DNA from: Chroococcidiopsis thermalis PCC 7203 | GTDB lineage: Bacteria > Cyanobacteriota > Cyanobacteriia > Cyanobacteriales > Chroococcidiopsidaceae | DNA: 64,000 nt | Direction of reading: 5' to 3' | Assembly (NCBI RefSeq): GCF_000317125.1 | Contig: NC_019695.1 | Span: forward strand, 5,568,336-5,632,335 | In this document: one piece after another, positions 59,502-64,000 of the stretch | Layout of the letters: each line of letters starts with the position of its first letter | Position numbering within the stretch: position 1 is the first letter of the stretch | Notes under the pieces: model-generated | Database searches by the model: none | What the model was told of the DNA's origin: nothing | Seen by the model: only the letters and a program-made list of their open reading frames with translations | Position numbers and translations under genes: made by a program

Positions 59502-60110
59502 CTATGCAGTTATTAGTCTATGTTGACGGTCGTAGTAGGTATCAAGTACGGAATCAAGCCGTTCTTCTCCAGCAGCAACGGCATTCACTTTGTCTACAAA
59601 TTTACTTGAAATAAACTTTCTTAATGGCTGTTCGACGCAATTGAAATAGGGCATGACTTCAGCAACTTGTCTATCCCATTCTGGATATAGTAACAAAAAA
59701 TCATCAGGCATAACTTTAGTTTTGGTGATACCTGGCTCTGGAAGGCATTCAAAAGGTTTGTCTAAATTAAAACAAGCATAGTGATCGGTTAATTCTTCAC
59801 CAGGATAAATGTCTCTAGGAGCTATTTCAAAGTCATAAGCTGTAGAAATACAGTTGGCATAAAAACTATGATTGATATATCTACCAATGTCCCAACATAG
59901 TATATAGTTACCGTCTCTTCCTCGAAAAGAATATTTGAATACGTGCTCTTGTTGAAGTCGGTCTAGAGACAATATATATCCCTCGTCGAATTGCTGATCT
60001 AATTCATCCAATACCCACACTATCGTTCCTTGAGGAATAAATTTAGTAGCAAATACACCGTAACCAATAATTTCATTAACAAGACGTAATTCTGTGTCTG
60101 GATGAATCAT
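59502..60110 (-). CDS. SET-domain protein
   Basis: 202 residues. SET motifs: G-Y-G-V-F-A-T-K-F-I-P-Q-G-T-I-V near residue 16, the catalytic/SAM core G-R-Y-I-N-H-S near 76-82 (N-H-S), and D-I-Y-P-G-E-E-L-T-D-H-Y near 100, where the conserved Glu-Glu-Leu and Tyr sit. SET proteins methylate lysine residues; bacterial ones are less common and their targets are mostly unknown. The gene is upstream of the half-size MFS gene and likely co-transcribed. Confidence 0.88.
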   Translation of the reverse strand: MIHPDTELRLVNEIIGYGVFATKFIPQGTIVWVLDELDQQFDEGYILSLDRLQQEHVFKYSFRGRDGNYILCWDIGRYINHSFYANCISTAYDFEIAPRDIYPGEELTDHYACFNLDKPFECLPEPGITKTKVMPDDFLLLYPEWDRQVAEVMPYFNCVEQPLRKFISSKFVDKVNAVAAGEERLDSVLDTYYDRQHRLITA

Positions 60111-60541
60111 AAAGTTTTAATGTATAGCAATGCGTAATTTTTTATCATAATTATTTTCGCAGTATACGCAATTTAAGCTTTTTTTAATATTTCTACACAG
60201 TAACAATATAAATGTTAGGAGTTATACCCCTGGTTATATATAATATCTAACTCAATTTAACAGCGATTAGTTGTAATTACAGCTATTTCAAAGCAACATT
60301 TAAAACCTAGTATATTATAGCTATCTTAAATAATTCACGAACAGTAAACAGCTTTCTCACATTTGTAGAGCAAATATTCGTAGAGCGATCGTTACCAAAT
60401 ATACAGTTACAGCTTGACCTTCAGGAAATTTCCCATAAATGATGTGACTGAGAGCGATCGCCATTTCTGAATAAACATCTCTAGCGCTGCCGCTGTAGAA
60501 GTATATGCCAAAAAAAGTAGGCGATCGCTCCCCGCCCAAAT
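60111..60541. other. Spacer between SET and carbonic anhydrase genes
   Basis: About 430 bases, A+T-rich in the first half. A frame with a TTG start at 60357-60539 has no recognisable domain and is not called. No RNA gene seen. Confidence 0.5.
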
Positions 60542-61273
60542 TTAAGTTATTAGAGTAACTGCTCCAGTATCTAGGTCATAACGACCACCTACAATTTTTA
60601 ACTTCCTCTCTTCGATCAGTTGAGTTAGTATTGAAGAACTCTCTTGTAGTAAGTTAACTTGATACCGAATATTAGCTACAACAGCATCATTAACTGCATC
60701 ATTTGATTGAGATTTTATTCCATTTAATGCTGGTTTGATATCCTCAACAAAAGTGCCAATTCTACCAGGAAGCGCATCGCTTTTGAGTGCTGCTTGTACT
60801 GCACCACATCTTTCATGTCCTAAAACTATAATCAGTTGAGAACCTAGCACCGATGTAGCAAATTCTAGGCTACCTGTAGCTGTAGGGCTGACAACATTCC
60901 CAGCAAGCCGAACGACAAACAAATCTCCTAGCCCTTGATCGAAAACAATTTCTGCTGGAACTCGCGAATCCGCACAGCCTAAAACAGAAGCAAAAGGATA
61001 TTGAGCTGTGGCAATCTCCTGCAAACGCAATCGCGATTGATTAGGAGTACGCCGCTTCTCTTTCATAAACCGTTGGTTGCCCTCCAGCAATCTCTTGAGA
61101 GCATTATCTGGACTGACGGGTTGTGGTTTTTCTTTCGTGTCTGTTTGTTGTGCCACCGCAGGTTGTGTACCCCACGAACTACTAACAACACTAGTAGCAG
61201 CTATGCTAGCTCCTCCTACACCTACCAATTTGAGCAAATTACGTCGTCCAACAAATCCATTTTTTCGAGTCAT
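60542..61273 (-). CDS. Tat-exported beta-class carbonic anhydrase
   Basis: 243 residues from ATG 61273 (GTG 61276 also in frame). A Tat signal (R-R-N-L-L-K-L-V-G, then hydrophobic core, A-V-A-Q cleavage near residue 43) sends it out of the cytoplasm. Zinc ligands and catalytic pair are in C-A-D-S-R (Cys101, Asp103, Arg105) and H-E-R-C-G (His154, Cys157), numbered from 61276. It interconverts CO2 and bicarbonate in the periplasm or lumen and resembles EcaB-type enzymes. It could recapture leaking CO2; this role is inferred. Confidence 0.94.
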   Translation of the reverse strand: MTRKNGFVGRRNLLKLVGVGGASIAATSVVSSSWGTQPAVAQQTDTKEKPQPVSPDNALKRLLEGNQRFMKEKRRTPNQSRLRLQEIATAQYPFASVLGCADSRVPAEIVFDQGLGDLFVVRLAGNVVSPTATGSLEFATSVLGSQLIIVLGHERCGAVQAALKSDALPGRIGTFVEDIKPALNGIKSQSNDAVNDAVVANIRYQVNLLQESSSILTQLIEERKLKIVGGRYDLDTGAVTLIT

Positions 61274-62144
61274 CACCGCACCTCAATCAAAATTATTTGC
61301 TGATTTCTACCGGATAAAACAGGAAAAATCAGCACAGTAAACTTCTATGTTTGCTGCGTTTGTAGCCGCACGACCTAATTTCGCTTTGACGTGGAAATCT
61401 GCAAAATTAAAATAAACTAACTTGCAAAGAATCTAGCAAACAACAGACCCAACGATTAGGAAATTTACCAAATTATGGATGCAAAAAATTAATCTTTACT
61501 ATAAAGCTCTTCTATGGTAGATATAGAGAAGTACCAAGAAAAACTACCAAAATTCATTTTCAGCGAAGTTATATAGCAATCCTATTTGATTCATGAATGT
61601 GGAGCAGGCTTCTAGCCTACCGCAGGCTAGAAGCCTGCTTTACAAATCATTTAGAACTGCTCATAAGCTTCTGGTTTGGTTATTGAAGAAATTTCAGTAT
61701 GGGTTCTGAATCGTATACTGCGATCGCAACTTTTTTTGTTCTCGGCACAAAAAGCTTTTTGCTGTACTCAACACGACTTTCTTAAACAGAAGAATTGACA
61801 TAAATTCCAATTATTTTTTACCAGTTGACCTCTCCGGTAAATTAAAATTCACGCCCCTCACCTTACTGGCATTGACGACCCTGGAGCCAAGCGCAACTGA
61901 ATGCCGATACGAGAACTAGCAAAGATGACACGTCAGATGCTTGGCGCTGCATGGTAGGGCTGGGACTACAACTAAATCAATGCCCCTCTAGCTCGGATTT
62001 ACCGCCTCTCACCTCTTACCTCTCACCCCTCGCCTTCTGCCTTAAATCTAAAATCTTTGAATTCACTCCCATAGCTAGGATTGATTGTTACCATTAGCGA
62101 TCTAAAATGACACTGATTAGTAGCAGTTACAAGCAATTGATTCT
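61274..62144. other. Long spacer upstream of carbonic anhydrase and psbQ
   Basis: About 870 bases with divergent promoters. Holds a 16-bp perfect hairpin (61603-61639). The stretch 61850-62000 is G+C-richer and may be decayed coding DNA, but no frame is convincing. Confidence 0.5.
61603..61639. repeat. 16-bp perfect hairpin, AGCAGGCTTCTAGCCT type
   Basis: Arms 61603-61618 and 61624-61639, 5-base loop. Looks like another dispersed cyanobacterial hairpin repeat; a single copy is seen here. Confidence 0.85.
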
Positions 62145-62600
62145 ATGTTGCGCCATCGATCGTTCTTATCCCTTATTTTGGTAATTTTGGCAACATTTCT
62201 CATCGGCTGTAGTAGTCCCAGCACTGCCACAGTACCCCCGACCTACAGCTCGGCTCAAATTCAGCAGATCCAGCAGTACATTCCCGATATCCAAAGCTTG
62301 CGCGATCGCGCCAGCAGAGAAATCCCGTCTTTAGTACAAAGAAAAGATTGGATCGATGTCGGTAATTTCGTCCACGGACCTTTAGGAGAACTGCGGTTGA
62401 CTATGAACTACATGACGCGCAATCTGCTGCCGCAAGATCAATCTAAAGCAAAGCAGATTACGCGAAACTTCTTTAACGACCTAGTAGCGGTCGATCAAGC
62501 TGCTCAACAAGGCGATGCGAAAAAAGTCTTGCTCAACGCCAGAGAAGCCATAGCAGACATCGACAACTTTCTTCAGTTGCTTCCTCAAACAGCAGAGTAG
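62145..62600 (+). CDS. psbQ: Photosystem II lumenal lipoprotein PsbQ (CyanoQ)
   Basis: 151 residues. Lipoprotein signal with lipobox L-I-G-C (Cys22). The mature part is a four-helix bundle pattern with the family signature W-I-D-V-G-N-F-V-H-G-P-L-G-E-L-R near residue 69 and N-Y-M-T-R-N-L-L-P. CyanoQ binds the lumenal face of CP47 and stabilises the oxygen-evolving complex. It stands as a single gene, separate from psbX at 18287. Confidence 0.94.
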   Translation: MLRHRSFLSLILVILATFLIGCSSPSTATVPPTYSSAQIQQIQQYIPDIQSLRDRASREIPSLVQRKDWIDVGNFVHGPLGELRLTMNYMTRNLLPQDQSKAKQITRNFFNDLVAVDQAAQQGDAKKVLLNAREAIADIDNFLQLLPQTAE

Positions 62601-62712
62601 GGAGTCGGGAGTCGGGGAAAGGGAGACAAGGAAGACAAGGGGGAATTACAATCTATAATTCCAAATCTAAAACCCAAAATTTCCCTTATCCCTTACTCCT
62701 AACCGCTCAAAT

Positions 62713-63855
62713 ATGACTCAAGTAGTAATTATCGGGTGCGGTATAGTGGGGGCAGCGATCGCCTACGAACTGAGCCAAGTTCCAGGGTTACAGGTTGCTG
62801 TCCTCGATCGCCAATTGCCAGCGCAAGCAGCAACAAAAGCGGCTTTGGGCGTTTTGATGGGTGTCATCAGCCATAAAACTAAGGGTAGGGCGTGGCAGTT
62901 GCGACAGGCAAGTATCCAACGCTATGAAACCCTCATTCCAGAATTAGAAGCACTCACAGGGCATCACATCCCCTTTAATCGGCAGGGAATTTTGATGTTG
63001 TGCGTGGCAGCAGAACTCGGTTCTTGGGAGAAACTCGTCGCGACTCGCGCCTCTCAAGGCTTAGCTTTAGAAATTTGGGATGGGGCAAAAGTCAAGTCTT
63101 ATTGTCCGCAAATTAACTGCAATCCCTCGACTTGGGCAATTTACTCGCCCCAAGATCGGCAAGTCGATCCGGTGAGTTTAACTTTAGCTCTAGTTGAAGG
63201 AGCAAAACGCAACGGTGTCAAATTTTACTTTGGAACACAGATAGAGGAATCTAATTTCAGTTCTAGTTATGCTAAAGGTGGTTTGCCCGACGATCGCCGC
63301 ATCAGACAAATAACAATTTCTGGAGAGCGATCGCATTTGAATGTTGATTGGCTAGTTGTATCGGCTGGCTTAGGCTCGTTACCATCTCTGTCAACAGAAA
63401 CTTCACCCCCGCTAAAATTTGACATCGTACCCGTACTAGGTCAAGCTATTCACCTCAAGCTCGATCGCCCTCTGGGTAACACAGATTTTCAACCCGTCAT
63501 CACGGGTAACGACGTGCATATTGTCCCTCTAAATGGGGGTCAACAAGCCACTGAATATTGGGTAGGAGCAACGGTGGAATTTCCTGCCATTGGACGAGAA
63601 ATCGAGGCAGCACCAGCCTTGTTAGAGGCAGTCATGCAACAGGCGATCGCTTTTTGTCCCGCTCTGGCGACAGCCAATACGATCGCAACCTGGTCTGGTT
63701 TGCGTCCCCGTCCTGAAGGTCGTTCCGCCCCCATAATTGACTACCTGTCAGGATTTAGCAATATCCTCTTAGCGACAGGACACTATCGCAACGGTGTTTT
63801 ACTCGCACCCGCTACCGCACAAGCGATCCGCAAAATGATATTATCTTCTGGTTAA
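62713..63855 (+). CDS. FAD-dependent amino-acid-oxidase-type oxidoreductase
   Basis: 380 residues. The dinucleotide-binding start V-V-I-I-G-C-G-I-V-G-A-A-I-A-Y-E-L, then V-A-V-L-D-R, define the DAO/DadA superfamily. Other features: Q-A-A-T-K-A-A-L-G-V-L near residue 38, P-Q-D-R-Q-V-D-P-V-S-L near 150, W-S-G-L-R-P-R-P-E-G-R-S-A-P-I-I near 330 and A-T-G-H-Y-R-N-G-V-L-L-A-P near 355. The last two blocks are close to those of glycine oxidase (ThiO), but thiamine function is not certain. Substrate: probably an amine or amino acid. Confidence 0.85.
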   Translation: MTQVVIIGCGIVGAAIAYELSQVPGLQVAVLDRQLPAQAATKAALGVLMGVISHKTKGRAWQLRQASIQRYETLIPELEALTGHHIPFNRQGILMLCVAAELGSWEKLVATRASQGLALEIWDGAKVKSYCPQINCNPSTWAIYSPQDRQVDPVSLTLALVEGAKRNGVKFYFGTQIEESNFSSSYAKGGLPDDRRIRQITISGERSHLNVDWLVVSAGLGSLPSLSTETSPPLKFDIVPVLGQAIHLKLDRPLGNTDFQPVITGNDVHIVPLNGGQQATEYWVGATVEFPAIGREIEAAPALLEAVMQQAIAFCPALATANTIATWSGLRPRPEGRSAPIIDYLSGFSNILLATGHYRNGVLLAPATAQAIRKMILSSG

Positions 63856-63858
63856 GAG

Positions 63859-63930
63859 TGGTTGTTGGTTGTTGGTTGTTGGTTGTTGGTTGCTATCAAC
63901 CATTACCCATTACCCATTACCCATTACCAA
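63859..63930. repeat. GTTGTTG/GTTGGTT and ATTACCC heptamer arrays
   Basis: Four to five GGTTGTT units (about 63859-63890) followed by about four ATTACCC units (about 63901-63928), just before the partial gene at the window end. Confidence 0.88.
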
Positions 63931-63939
63931 TAAAGTATC

Positions 63940-64000
63940 GTGTCTATTACAGAACATCAAATTAATGTTGGTTCCCTAGAATGGTTTTACCGCGAGGTTG
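63940..64000 (+). CDS. Start of an alpha/beta hydrolase-like gene (cut by window end)
   Basis: GTG 63940 opens a frame that stays open to the window end and reads V-S-I-T-E-H-Q-I-N-V-G-S-L-E-W-F-Y-R-E-V. The W-F-Y-R-E style N-terminus resembles alpha/beta hydrolases of the haloalkane dehalogenase-like group. Only 20 codons are visible, so the family call is weak. Confidence 0.45.
   Translation, partial: MSITEHQINVGSLEWFYREV

Noticed and set aside
60357-60539. 60-codon minus-strand frame beside the carbonic anhydrase gene
   Set aside because: Starts at TTG without a ribosome site and matches nothing known.

Overview
This window is chromosomal DNA from a cyanobacterium. Direct evidence: psbX followed by ycf66, a CyanoQ-type psbQ, two cyAbrB regulators, an aerobic/anaerobic-type set of cobalamin genes (cobL/cbiET, cobH/cbiC, cobD/cbiB), and GCGATCGC (HIP1) octamers in nearly every gene and spacer. 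Heptameric short tandem repeats and 28-60 bp palindromes fill many spacers, which fits a large-genome filamentous or Chroococcidiopsis-like lineage; that assignment is an inference from style, not from a marker gene.

Layout. 0-2.0 kb: a cupin and an S15/CocE hydrolase. 2.6-5.75 kb: a MocR regulator, a GNAT acetyltransferase and a PdxJ of an unusual subtype, closed by a bidirectional hairpin. 5.7-9 kb: small unknown genes (including two too short for ordinary ORF calling), a queuosine-salvage protein and a DUF952 protein. 9.1-14.4 kb: CnoX-like thioredoxin, DoxX, PD-(D/E)XK nuclease, NTF2-like, Hsp20, argB. 14.4-22 kb: secreted Pro-rich protein, TPR protein, FRG protein, DUF3153 lipoprotein, pdxH, psbX-ycf66, two TolB-like lipoproteins, sdhB. 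22-33 kb: cyAbrB, CPBP protease, cobL, cobH, holA, DUF4168, ureE-ureF, methyltransferase, cobD, Rrf2 regulator, second cyAbrB. 33.4-40.8 kb: CLC protein, zinc-ribbon membrane protein, GT39-type glycosyltransferase, Rieske oxygenase divergent from a TetR gene that ends in an IS1-type zinc ribbon, and a heptad-repeat coiled-coil protein. 41-49.8 kb: cNMP-domain histidine kinase, purine salvage operon (permease, add, hpt), branched-chain-type ABC genes, pgi. 50-56.1 kb: cupin, alpha/beta hydrolase, MMADHC-like protein, TspO-like protein, long RluA-type synthase, cytochrome b plus molybdopterin oxidoreductase. 56.4-64 kb: GH116 glycosidase, half-size MFS protein, SET protein, Tat-exported beta-carbonic anhydrase, psbQ, FAD oxidoreductase and the start of an alpha/beta hydrolase.

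Functional links. Three B6-related genes (MocR-type regulator, pdxJ, pdxH), three cobalamin genes plus an MMADHC-like cobalamin-trafficking relative, and a complete purine import/salvage trio occur here. No prophage, CRISPR array, rRNA or tRNA was recognised.

The most notable pattern is repeat DNA that has entered coding sequence without breaking frame: in ureF, livM, the RluA-type gene, the GH116 gene, a TolB-like lipoprotein and the starts of cobD and others. The best candidates for something undescribed are the TetR/IS1-zinc-ribbon fusion with its paired operators beside a Rieske oxygenase, and the MocR-GNAT-PdxJ cluster. I did not see a clear new multi-gene defence or metabolic system.
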